Source: JANLSE01 sp038214135
Lineage (GTDB): Bacteria > Chloroflexota > Chloroflexia > Chloroflexales > Roseiflexaceae
NCBI GenBank assembly: GCA_038214135.1
Contig: JBBQSD010000185.1
Span: 1 to 9,451 of the forward strand
Direction of reading: 5' to 3'
Length of the DNA stretch: 9,451 nucleotides
The notes beneath the pieces were generated by a model. The model saw only the letters and a list, made by a program, of their open reading frames with translations, did no database searches and was not told the origin of the DNA. The position numbers and the translations under genes are program-made. This document shows, one piece after another, positions 1 to 7,141 of this stretch; positions within the stretch are counted from its first letter, which is position 1, and every line of letters begins with the position of its first letter.

Positions 1-1403
1 TGCCAGGGCAGATGTCGCAGGCAGCAGTGTTGGCCCATGTGCGCGGGGCCTGGGCGGCAGTGGTGCCGAGTCTGTGGGAGAACTTCCCGAATACCTGTAT
101 TGAGGCGATGGGGCTTGGGCAGGTGGTGCTTGGCTCGCGCAGCGGTGGCCAGGCCGAGATGATCGCGGAGGATGGGGTCAATGGGTTTCTGTTCGATTGG
201 AATGTGCCTGGTGAGTTTGAGCACAAACTACAGCAGGTGCTTGTGCTTTCGCCAGATGAACGGCGCTCGATTGGCCAACGGGCGCAGCAACGCATTCGCG
301 AACTCTGTAATCCAGAACAGGTGCTCCAGCAGCGAATCGCGCATTTCGGACAGGTGATCGAGCAGACAACAACACGGCGGATCTTTCCATCCATGCTTGA
401 GGCCCAACTGCCCGTTGCGCCAGCCATATTACGCGAATCAGAACAATCGGGCCTGCTCTCGGTTGTGATTCCATTCTATAACCTTGGTGCATATGTTGAA
501 GAGACAGTCGCCAGTGTATTGGCATCGACCTACCGTCCGCTTGAGATTGTGATCGTTGATGATGGCAGCACCGATTCCGCCAGTACAGCCGTACTGGCAC
601 AGCTCACAACCCGGCATACTGAGATACGGGTTGTTCGGGTGCCAAATGGCGGCCTGGCTCGAGCACGCAATCTGGGAGCCGATGCGGCCCGTGGTGAGTT
701 TCTGGCGTTTCTCGATGCCGATGATACCATCGAGCCAGATTATTATGCTCGCTCGATTGATGTGCTGCATCGCTATGATAATGTTGCGTTTGTGTATTCG
801 TGGGTGCGCTGGTTCGAATCGGCTGATCATATCTGGCCCACATGGAATGCCGAGTTTCCCTATTTGCTCGGGCATAATATGTTGGCGGCTTTCGTCGTGA
901 TGCCACGAGCACGATTTCTTCAGGCGGCTCGCAATAAGCCAGAGCTAGCCTATAGCCTGGAGGATTTTGAAGCATGGATCACGCTTGTCGAAGCTGGTGG
1001 TGTCGGCGTCAGCCTGCCACACCCGCTCGTCAATTACCGGATTCGTAAGGGATCGATGTTCCGTGGAAGCCAGCGCGATCAGCAACTATACCTGTATGAA
1101 CTGATCAGCGAATTGCACCCGCAGGCATACCAGCGCTGGGGGGCCGAACTGTTTCATCTTCAGAATGCGAATGGCCCAGCATATACATGGAACCACCCGG
1201 TATTGCCATACACCCTGCCCATGGAAGAGATAACGGATCTCCAGCCATTGCGCGATGCGATAGCGGGTGGTATCTGGATAAGCGATATGCTGCGCGGCGG
1301 TCGGGTTGTCGCACAATTCCGACGGTCCTGGTTGGTGCGCACATTCCGAGAGCGTGGTGGGTTGCGGCTGCTACGTCGCGTTCTGCAGATTTTTCGTCGG
1401 TAG
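1..1403 (+). CDS. GT4-GT2 fusion glycosyltransferase, 5'-truncated by window edge
   Basis: The frame is open from the window edge (first full codon at position 3) to the TAG at 1401-1403, so the N-terminal part lies outside. Residues below are counted from the ATG at 12, which is internal and not a real start. Residues ~1-115 are the C-terminal half of a GT4 (GT-B fold) domain: PSLWENFPNTCIEAMGLG holds an intact EX7E pair (E23, E31), the usual nucleotide-sugar binding signature. Residues ~147-375 are a GT2 (GT-A fold) domain: SVVIPFYNLG, VDDGS (D183-D184), metal-binding DADD (235-238), and LEDFEAW (E317-D318), where the catalytic base usually sits. The tail (430-463) is rich in Arg, Leu and Trp and may touch the membrane. 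It probably adds two sugars in succession during polysaccharide assembly in the cytoplasm; donors and acceptors cannot be read from sequence. It is a paralogue of the protein at 4961-7141 and matches it in domain order. Confidence 0.93.
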   Translation, partial: PGQMSQAAVLAHVRGAWAAVVPSLWENFPNTCIEAMGLGQVVLGSRSGGQAEMIAEDGVNGFLFDWNVPGEFEHKLQQVLVLSPDERRSIGQRAQQRIRELCNPEQVLQQRIAHFGQVIEQTTTRRIFPSMLEAQLPVAPAILRESEQSGLLSVVIPFYNLGAYVEETVASVLASTYRPLEIVIVDDGSTDSASTAVLAQLTTRHTEIRVVRVPNGGLARARNLGADAARGEFLAFLDADDTIEPDYYARSIDVLHRYDNVAFVYSWVRWFESADHIWPTWNAEFPYLLGHNMLAAFVVMPRARFLQAARNKPELAYSLEDFEAWITLVEAGGVGVSLPHPLVNYRIRKGSMFRGSQRDQQLYLYELISELHPQAYQRWGAELFHLQNANGPAYTWNHPVLPYTLPMEEITDLQPLRDAIAGGIWISDMLRGGRVVAQFRRSWLVRTFRERGGLRLLRRVLQIFRR

Positions 1404-1494
1404 CAGCAGCACACAATCTCGCCGTTGTACATTCTCCGCTGAGGCGCATTGTATTGCGTCCGTACGATACATTATCTGCGCGCTATCCGCCCTG

Positions 1495-1510
1495 GCGCAA
1501 CAGCTTGCGC
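1495..1510. promoter_or_regulatory. Perfect 6-bp inverted repeat just upstream of the membrane-protein gene
   Basis: GCGCAA-CAGC-TTGCGC is a perfect 6-bp inverted repeat with a 4-nt centre. It lies 13 nt before the ATG at 1524, inside the 120-bp gap after the preceding gene. It could be a small operator or an mRNA hairpin near the start codon. I see no clear -35/-10 pair or Shine-Dalgarno sequence in this gap, so a regulatory role is only a possibility. Confidence 0.25.
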
Positions 1511-1523
1511 ATATACGATTGCT

Positions 1524-3755
1524 ATGATGATACAAAAGTCCCTTGCTGGAGGATTTCGTGGATGGATCTCCTGGATCAGCGCCCTCATTATTGGGGCCCT
1601 TGGTGGTTTGGTGTGTTATGGTCATCTGATTGCTCGATATGCCCAGCATGGGCAAGTTGTTATCCCTGTGAGTATCGCTAGTGTTGTGTTACTTACCTGC
1701 CTGAGTTATGTAACGCTGACACAGCTAGTTACGCCACGACTGCGTGCGTTTCACAAGAACCATCGTGTTCTGTGGGTTATCGGAGCGCTGCTTGCCAGCA
1801 TGCTCTTTATTATCGTTACCCCGCTGCCAATACCAACGCCCGAACGCAATCATACCCTCACACTGATCGCAACCGCAAAGCCTGGTTCTGTGTCCAGCGG
1901 AGGCGAGGTGTGGGTTATCCAGTTGCAGGGGAGCAATGGCTTAATCGGCACCCTGAATGTCGTATCTACAGATTGGGGAGTGAGTGAGAATCTGGTTGTT
2001 TCGCGGCGGCGCAAGCCAGATCCACTGCTCTGGAGTGGGCCAATTGCAGGCGATCTGCATATCACTTTCATTACCCATCCGCCCACTGGCAATGTCCAAA
2101 TAATGTGGGATGAGCAGGAACAAGAGCTGAATCTTGATACCATCGCAACACAACCACCAATAGTTGTGCTCCCCGCAACACAATCAAGCAGAGCAGATGA
2201 TGGCCTGCTGTTGGCTGTACTATATGGAATTGCAACCATTGTTTGCCTGGCATTGGCGATCCTCGCACTCGCGCTATTTTTCACCAGGCCAATCGCGCCT
2301 AGTATGTCTATGTTGCCACAGCACATCGGCCCTTGGTGGTTGCTTGGTTCATTGCTGTGTATAGTCTGCTGGGGCATCTATCTGCTGGCATTCTGGCCTG
2401 GGATTATGTCTGCGGATTCTCTCTCGCAATGGCAACAGGCGATACAAGGGCAGTTTGATGATTGGCACCCGGCCATTCATAGCATGCTGATCTGGCTCCT
2501 GATTCATATCTGGCCATCGCCCGCTGCTGTAACAGTCACACAGATTGTCGTTCTGGCGCTGGTTGTTGGTATCACGATTCGTGAGGCATCTGCATGGGGC
2601 GTACCGCGGATTGTTTGCATTATATTGGCGTTGTTCTACAGCCTTTCGCCGGTCAATGGCATGATGACAGTGACACTCTGGAAGGATATTCTGTACTCGA
2701 CGGCCATGCTAGCACTCTTTACCCTGCTCCTGGCGTTTGTCCGAACGCGTGGAAGGGTGCTAAACAATTCCTATGCGCTCCTGGGTCTGATTGTGACCGC
2801 CACCTGCCTTTCGATGTTTCGGCATAATGGGATTCTGGTGGGTGTGCCGGTTCTGCTGCTGTTGATCCTGGTTTCTCGTGGCCAGATCCGCCGACAAGCG
2901 CTGATTGCTGGCGTAAGCTGCCTGCTCTTGATCGGATTGGTACGCTATGGGTTGTATCCGGCACTAAATGTTGGCCCGACACCATCGGTCTTGAAATATA
3001 ACAGTTTTGCCTTTCAGATGTCGGCCTATATTCATAATGGTGTCGTTCTCAGTGCCGCCGATCAGGAGGTGATCAGTCGCATTCAGCCAATCGATAGTTG
3101 GCGGGATAACTATGGATGCTATAACGTCAACCCCACATTTTTTAATGGGAAGTTTAATCTGAAGATCTATGAAGACACTATTCCGGCCTTTATGCCGATC
3201 TGGTGGCAGACGACACTCGCTCATCCGGATATATTGTTCAAACATGAGGTATGCCTGACGGCCATGATCTGGCGTATTTTCCCTTATCCAGATACGATGA
3301 TCTATGCAGACTCAACCGGTATCGATCCAAACTCGCTGGGTGTCGTTCAGCAGCCCGTTTGGCCAGCAGCCCATACAGCATTGACCGAATTCTTTGCCTG
3401 GACCCTTGAACCACGGCAGGTCTGGTTGATCTGGTATCCGGCATTGTATCTGTATGCCATCATGGTCTCAATCACGTTGGTTGCCATTCGAATGCGGAGT
3501 GTTTTGTATATGCTGCCAATTGCGCCAGCGCTGATCAATTCTGCATCCTGGATCATCCTGGCAACAGCCCACGATTTTCGTTACCAGTATGGCGTGTACC
3601 TGATTGCGCCAATTGCGGTTGCACTGATAACATCGAGAAGCTATACTGGCACTTCACCCATAGTCGATAGACCGATAGCCGATAGCCGAAAATTGAGAGC
3701 CGCCCTCACCCCCGGCCCCTCTCCCATTGGCAGAGGGGCGGCGCAGCAGGAGTGA
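1524..3755 (+). CDS. Polytopic membrane protein, DUF6020/GT-C glycosyltransferase-like
   Basis: About 743 residues from the ATG at 1524. The ATG at 1527 is equally possible. A TTG at 1449 would add 25 polar residues and is less likely; none has a good ribosome-binding site. Hydrophobic segments lie near residues 14-35, 46-68, 82-102, 226-252 and 270-292, with many more to ~705. Residues ~105-222 form a soluble, strand-rich insert between membrane segments, probably extracytoplasmic. The second half carries what I recall as DUF6020-type landmarks: WPGIMSADS (291-299), an acidic first loop expected of GT-C enzymes; DWHPAIHSML (313-322); LWKD (385-388); FRHNG (432-436); and HDFRYQYGVYLI (683-694) near the end. 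GT-C proteins use lipid-linked sugars outside the membrane, which fits the glycosyltransferase neighbours, but the activity is inferred. The last ~30 residues (after about 708) are encoded by repeat DNA and are probably not part of the ancestral protein. Confidence 0.85.
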   Translation: MMIQKSLAGGFRGWISWISALIIGALGGLVCYGHLIARYAQHGQVVIPVSIASVVLLTCLSYVTLTQLVTPRLRAFHKNHRVLWVIGALLASMLFIIVTPLPIPTPERNHTLTLIATAKPGSVSSGGEVWVIQLQGSNGLIGTLNVVSTDWGVSENLVVSRRRKPDPLLWSGPIAGDLHITFITHPPTGNVQIMWDEQEQELNLDTIATQPPIVVLPATQSSRADDGLLLAVLYGIATIVCLALAILALALFFTRPIAPSMSMLPQHIGPWWLLGSLLCIVCWGIYLLAFWPGIMSADSLSQWQQAIQGQFDDWHPAIHSMLIWLLIHIWPSPAAVTVTQIVVLALVVGITIREASAWGVPRIVCIILALFYSLSPVNGMMTVTLWKDILYSTAMLALFTLLLAFVRTRGRVLNNSYALLGLIVTATCLSMFRHNGILVGVPVLLLLILVSRGQIRRQALIAGVSCLLLIGLVRYGLYPALNVGPTPSVLKYNSFAFQMSAYIHNGVVLSAADQEVISRIQPIDSWRDNYGCYNVNPTFFNGKFNLKIYEDTIPAFMPIWWQTTLAHPDILFKHEVCLTAMIWRIFPYPDTMIYADSTGIDPNSLGVVQQPVWPAAHTALTEFFAWTLEPRQVWLIWYPALYLYAIMVSITLVAIRMRSVLYMLPIAPALINSASWIILATAHDFRYQYGVYLIAPIAVALITSRSYTGTSPIVDRPIADSRKLRAALTPGPSPIGRGAAQQE
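3665..3689 (+). repeat. Degenerate CGATAGC heptamer repeat inside the 3' end of the membrane-protein gene
   Basis: CGATAG occurs at 3665-3670, 3673-3678 and 3680-3685. The last two form exact CGATAGC heptads (3673-3679, 3680-3686) followed by a partial CGA. Short tandem heptamers are known from cyanobacterial intergenic DNA (STRR repeats). Here the repeat is read in frame as part of the protein tail. Confidence 0.6.
3699..3742. repeat. Palindromic GC-rich repeat module read in frame as the C-terminus of the membrane protein
   Basis: The module has a CCCTCACCCC core and a 7-bp hairpin, CCCCTCT (3716-3722) with AGAGGGG (3732-3738). An alternative outer pairing is GCCGCCC (3699-3705) with GGGCGGC (3736-3742). 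I recognise this CCCTCACCCC…CCCCTCTCCCA pattern as a dispersed intergenic repeat of many genomes, whose translation gives LTPGPSP-like peptides, exactly as seen here (ALTPGPSPIGRG). The stop codon at 3753-3755 follows directly. Confidence 0.7.
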
Positions 3756-3776
3756 GGAAACGAGAGCGCAAAAACC

Positions 3777-3800
3777 GCGAACAAGCGAACAAGCGAACAA
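3777..3800 (+). repeat. Three tandem copies of the octamer GCGAACAA
   Basis: Exact units lie at 3777-3784, 3785-3792 and 3793-3800. The inner heptamer CGAACAA recurs as the boundary of every module in the 101-bp repeat array at 8289-8561, which links the two non-coding regions of this window. Confidence 0.85.
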
Positions 3801-3880
3801 GAACCGAGCACATGCACGAATGGTTTATTGATCGCAGCCGAGGCATGAGCAACGGGCATTGGCAAACCACGGCGATTCAG

Positions 3881-3903
3881 GGTCCAGGGACAAGAGTCCC
3901 TGG
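3881..3903. terminator. Strong perfect hairpin in the gap before the epimerase operon
   Basis: CCAGGGAC (3884-3891) and GTCCCTGG (3896-3903) form a perfect 8-bp stem with an AAGA tetraloop. There is no T-run after it, so it is not a classical intrinsic terminator. It could still cause pausing, protect an mRNA 3' end, or simply be one more palindromic repeat. The flanking GGTCCAGG (3881-3888) is repeated at 3913-3920, where it starts the next hairpin. Confidence 0.4.
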
Positions 3904-3912
3904 CCACAGGAA

Positions 3913-4013
3913 GGTCCAGGAAACCGTTCCAACTGGTTTCCTAGTGCCTGCCGCGCACAGCGGCAAAGAAAAGGAATGGAACGGTTTCTTGCCGCCCGCC
4001 GCACGCAGCGGCA
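3913..4013. promoter_or_regulatory. Cluster of mutually exclusive hairpins upstream of the epimerase operon
   Basis: Several stems overlap. Stem 1 is 3916-3925 with 3935-3944, ten positions with one mismatch. Stem 2 is TGCCGC (3949-3954) with GCGGCA (3960-3965). Stem 3 is GCGGCAA (3960-3966) with TTGCCGC (3989-3995), extended by GAAA (3968-3971) with TTTC (3985-3988). Stem 4 is TGCCGC (3990-3995) with GCGGCA (4008-4013). A long-range pairing of 3917-3931 with 3977-3991 (14 of 15 Watson-Crick, one G·T) would exclude stems 1 and 3. The cluster ends 33 nt before the start codon at 4047. This could be a leader that switches between folds, or a pile-up of mobile palindromes; the sequence alone does not decide. 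I see no clear promoter in the gap 3756-4046. Confidence 0.45.
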
Positions 4014-4035
4014 TGGTTGGAAGCTGACACAACAC

Positions 4036-4039
4036 GAGG
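4036..4039 (+). promoter_or_regulatory. Shine-Dalgarno GAGG deciding the epimerase start at 4047
   Basis: GAGG lies 7 nt before the ATG at 4047. The alternative TTG start at 4017 would add ten polar residues ahead of the Rossmann strand and has no such site, so 4047 is preferred. Confidence 0.7.
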
Positions 4040-4046
4040 CCACCAT

Positions 4047-4964
4047 ATGCATATTCTGATCACTGGCGGAGCTGGATTTATTGGCTCACACCTCACTCGC
4101 TGGCTGGTTGAGCAGGGCCATACTGTGCGGGTGCTGGATAACCTGAGTAGCGGGCGTTCGGCGGCGCTTGGCCCGGCGCGTAGCGCAGTCGAGCTGGTTG
4201 TTGGCGATCTGCGCGATCCGGAGGCGCTTGCCCGAGCCGTTGCAGGCTGCGAGATCGTCTTCCACCTGGCGGCAATGGTTTCGGTGGTTGAATCGATTGA
4301 GCGGCCACAGGCTGCCTATGATCTGAATGTCGTTGGGACGGTTGGGCTGCTGCAGGCTGCACGGGCAGCCGGGGTGCGGCGGGTGGTGCAGGCATCGACG
4401 TGTGCGGTGTATGGCAATACCGAGCGCTTGCCGGTGCGCGAGGATGATCCACCACAGCCACTCTCGCCCTATTCGGCAACCAAGCTGGCCGCCGAGCAGG
4501 CTGGCATCCTCTATACTCATCTGTATGGCCTTGATGTTGCGGCCATGCGCTTCTTCAATGTGTATGGCCCACGCCAGGACCCAGCCTCGCCATATGCCGC
4601 AGCGATCCCGCGTTTTGTCCAGGCGTTACGCGATGGCCGCCGCCCAACCGTGTTTGGCGATGGGCTGCAAACCCGTGATTTTGTGTTTGTTGGCGATATT
4701 GTGCAGGCATTGTGGGCGGCGGCACATGCGCCCGGTGCCGCTGGTGGGATCTTTAATGTTGGCCGTGGTGAGGAAACCACTATTCTTGATCTGATCGGCA
4801 CGATTGCCAACGTGCTTGGGGTGCCAGCCGAGATCGATTTCCAACCAGCCCGCCCTGGTGAGGTGCGCCATTCACGAGCCGATGTCAGCCGCCTAACAAC
4901 ACAGGTTGGCTTCCGCGCCGCAACCGATCTGCCAACCGGCCTGGCAATGACACTGCACGAATGA
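4047..4964 (+). CDS. NAD-dependent sugar-nucleotide epimerase/dehydratase (extended SDR, GalE/WbpP-like)
   Basis: The 305-residue protein starts directly with the Rossmann strand. It carries TGGAGFIG (6-13) for NAD binding, D31 at the end of the second strand as expected for NAD rather than NADP, HLAA (73-76), QASTCAVYG (115-123) with the active-site Ser/Thr, and the catalytic pair Y142 and K146 in YSATK. RFFNVYGPRQDP (168-179) and GDGLQTRDFVFVGDI (204-218) are typical of UDP-hexose and UDP-HexNAc 4-epimerases. It most likely interconverts or modifies an NDP-sugar in the cytoplasm to feed the glycosyltransferases that follow; the exact substrate is not readable. The length is slightly short for the family. 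Its TGA overlaps the next ATG (ATGA at 4961-4964), so translation is probably coupled. It is the first gene of the operon. Confidence 0.92.
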   Translation: MHILITGGAGFIGSHLTRWLVEQGHTVRVLDNLSSGRSAALGPARSAVELVVGDLRDPEALARAVAGCEIVFHLAAMVSVVESIERPQAAYDLNVVGTVGLLQAARAAGVRRVVQASTCAVYGNTERLPVREDDPPQPLSPYSATKLAAEQAGILYTHLYGLDVAAMRFFNVYGPRQDPASPYAAAIPRFVQALRDGRRPTVFGDGLQTRDFVFVGDIVQALWAAAHAPGAAGGIFNVGRGEETTILDLIGTIANVLGVPAEIDFQPARPGEVRHSRADVSRLTTQVGFRAATDLPTGLAMTLHE

Positions 4965-7141
4965 ATCTCTGGCTGCTGCGAGCACAACTCGATTCTGTTG
5001 ATGACGATCCACTTGCCGATGCACTGGCTCGCGCCGGGCATACGGTGACGCTGCTGATTCCTGGTTCACACAATCAGGAGCGCACATTCGCTTCGGGTGT
5101 GCGGCTGGCAACATTCGCCTCACGCCGTTTGCTACTTGGCAATGCTGCCCCAGATGAAACCGAGAACCACCCGGCGTTTCCGTATAACATCATGGCGCAA
5201 CCATTGGCACTCAGCTATGAACTGGCCGATCAGGCTGCTGCACTCGCACGCCGCGATGGTCTGCGGCCCGATATTATTGATCTGCCGGAATATGCTGCAT
5301 TACCCTACTACCTGATCCAACGGCGGCTGGTGGAACGCCATGTACTCAGCGATACCCCGCTGCTGTTGGATCTGCACGGCCCGCAATTCCTGATTGCACG
5401 CGCCAATCAGGAACCACGCCAGCGCTTCCCTGGCTATTGGGTCGGCCAGATGGAGCGCTTCGGTATCGTTGCTGCCGATGGTCTGCTGGCGACAAGCCGC
5501 TTCCTGCGTGATGAACTAGTCCATGAACTTCCGCAAGTGGCCGATCAGATCACGATCATTCCGCCATTCCTCGATCTGCCGAAACCACTGAACCAGAACC
5601 CAACGCCTGGCGATCTGCTGTGCCCTGGTGCGCTGGAATTGCGACTTGGTGCCATCGATCTTGTGCGGGTGTGTGCCGAATTATGGCAGCAGGGTCGAGT
5701 GTTCCAACTCACACTGCTTGGCCCAGATGCGCCATTTGTTCCACGGGCGACGACAGTTGCGGCATTTCTGCGCCAGCGCTATGCGCGCTGGATCGCTGGC
5801 GGGCAATTGGTGCTTGATCCGCAACCATATACGCAACAGGCCCTACACGAACGCACGGCTCGTGCCGCAGCAATTGTGTTGCCAGCCCATTGGGATGCCT
5901 CGCCAATGGCGGCCCTGCACGCGATTGCACTTGGCAAGCCTGTGGTGGTGGCGCAACCGGGTGCCGCTGCCGAGGTGCTTGCGGATTGTGGTGTAGGGCT
6001 GCGCTTCCGCTGGGATGTGCCGGGTGAATGTACAGCAGCGATTGAACAGGTGCTTGATCTGTCAACGAATACACACGAACGACAAGCGGATGCCAGTGGA
6101 AGCCATGCAACGCTCTTTGCCGATCCAGCTCGGGCGATTGAGGCCCGTTTGGCATGCTATGAACAGGCGATTGCGGCAATGTGCCCGCGTCGCGTGTTCC
6201 CATCAGCGGTGCCCGAACTGACAGGAACAACGGTCGAATCCCGTTCTGATCAGATCGGCGGGTTGCTCTCGATTGTGATCCCCTTCTACAATCTGGGAAC
6301 CTATATCGAAGAGACGGTCGCCAGCGCGATTGGATCGAGCTACAAGCCACTTGAGGTAATTATTCTTGATGATGGCAGCAATGATTCGGCCAGCCTGGCG
6401 GCGCTGGAACGCATTCGGGTGCGCTCTGGTGATGTAGTGCGGATTGTGCGGACGCCCAATGGCGGATTGGCGCAGGCACGCAATGCCGGTGCAGATGCGG
6501 CACGTGGCGAGTTTCTGGCGCTGTTGGATGCCGATGATCGCGTGGCTCCCATATTCTATGAGCGGTGCGTTGATCTGCTGCGGCGCTATCGTAATGTCAG
6601 TTATGTGTTCTCCTGGATTCGCCAGTTTGGCGCGGTCGAGGCGTGTGTGCCAACCTGGAATACCGAGCTGCCCTTTCTCTTGGCCCGAAACATGCTGGCC
6701 CCAATGATTGTGATTCGGCGGGCCGATTTCCTGGCGTATGGCCGCAATCAGCCAGCAATGGCCTATGCCATGGAGGATCACGATGCCTGGATTAGGCTGG
6801 CCGCTGCTGGGTGCCTGGGCGTGAGCCTGCCCGATCCGCTGGTGTACTATCGCCAGCGGCCAGATTCGATGCTGCATAATGCCAATGATGATCAGCTAAT
6901 CTATCTGTTCGACAGGATGATCGCGCTGCATCCCGAACTCTACCAGCGCTGGGGGCCAGAACTGGCCATGCTGCTGATTGCCAATGGCCAACCATTCCGC
7001 TGGCCGGTGCCATCGGTCGAGACGATTGATTATATGGTTCGCTACCAGGAGACACTGGCGGCCTATGATCGACTACAGCAGCGCCTGGCTCCGTTGCGGC
7101 CCTTGATTCATCTGCTGAACTGGCTGCGGAGGCGGCGATGA
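4961..7141 (+). CDS. GT4-GT2 fusion glycosyltransferase with degenerate GT4 motif
   Basis: The protein has 726 residues. Residues ~1-405 resemble a GT4 (GT-B) enzyme: an N-terminal Rossmann half with ALARAGHTVTLLIP (21-34), LDLHGP (136-141) and a C-terminal half with the donor-site region PAHWDASPMAALHAIALGKP (308-327). Where EX7E is expected I read D312 and H320, so the usual donor-binding acids are missing. Residues ~433-665 are a GT2 domain with SIVIPFYNLG, LDDGS (D470-D471), metal-binding DADD (523-526) and MEDHDAW (E605-D606); these key residues are intact. The C-terminus ends in a basic WLRRRR. The GT2 part should be active on a polysaccharide intermediate, while the GT4 part may be weak, altered or structural. 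The domain order and GT2 sequence match the truncated protein at 1-1403. It overlaps both operon neighbours by 4 bp. Confidence 0.93.
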   Translation: MNLWLLRAQLDSVDDDPLADALARAGHTVTLLIPGSHNQERTFASGVRLATFASRRLLLGNAAPDETENHPAFPYNIMAQPLALSYELADQAAALARRDGLRPDIIDLPEYAALPYYLIQRRLVERHVLSDTPLLLDLHGPQFLIARANQEPRQRFPGYWVGQMERFGIVAADGLLATSRFLRDELVHELPQVADQITIIPPFLDLPKPLNQNPTPGDLLCPGALELRLGAIDLVRVCAELWQQGRVFQLTLLGPDAPFVPRATTVAAFLRQRYARWIAGGQLVLDPQPYTQQALHERTARAAAIVLPAHWDASPMAALHAIALGKPVVVAQPGAAAEVLADCGVGLRFRWDVPGECTAAIEQVLDLSTNTHERQADASGSHATLFADPARAIEARLACYEQAIAAMCPRRVFPSAVPELTGTTVESRSDQIGGLLSIVIPFYNLGTYIEETVASAIGSSYKPLEVIILDDGSNDSASLAALERIRVRSGDVVRIVRTPNGGLAQARNAGADAARGEFLALLDADDRVAPIFYERCVDLLRRYRNVSYVFSWIRQFGAVEACVPTWNTELPFLLARNMLAPMIVIRRADFLAYGRNQPAMAYAMEDHDAWIRLAAAGCLGVSLPDPLVYYRQRPDSMLHNANDDQLIYLFDRMIALHPELYQRWGPELAMLLIANGQPFRWPVPSVETIDYMVRYQETLAAYDRLQQRLAPLRPLIHLLNWLRRRR
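7128..7132 (+). promoter_or_regulatory. Shine-Dalgarno GGAGG for the third operon gene
   Basis: GGAGG lies 5 nt before the ATG at 7138, inside the end of the preceding gene. It supports 7138 over the second ATG at 7144 and suggests direct initiation in addition to coupling by the ATGA overlap. Confidence 0.65.

Noticed and set aside
178..975. Long minus-strand open frames opposite the first glycosyltransferase, and similar ones opposite the second at 5709-6877
   Set aside because: They are shadows of the strongly supported + strand genes with conserved catalytic motifs; the minus-strand translations show no domain signal.
1449..1523. Upstream TTG start for the membrane protein
   Set aside because: It would add 25 polar residues with no ribosome-binding site; ATGs at 1524 and 1527 lie directly before the first membrane segment. 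It cannot be fully excluded.
1404..1523. Frameshift joining the first glycosyltransferase to the membrane protein
   Set aside because: The glycosyltransferase ends in a natural basic tail like that of its paralogue (WLRRRR there, LQIFRR here), and the membrane protein has its own ATG start.
4017..4046. Upstream TTG start for the first epimerase
   Set aside because: The Rossmann strand begins at the ATG at 4047, which has a GAGG at the right distance. The extra ten residues would be encoded by DNA next to the hairpin cluster.
3752..4059. Small open frames in the gap between gene blocks (3752-4027, 3859-4059 on +; 3641-3907, 3825-4052 on -)
   Set aside because: They run through hairpins and tandem repeats, show no recognisable motif and lack ribosome-binding sites.
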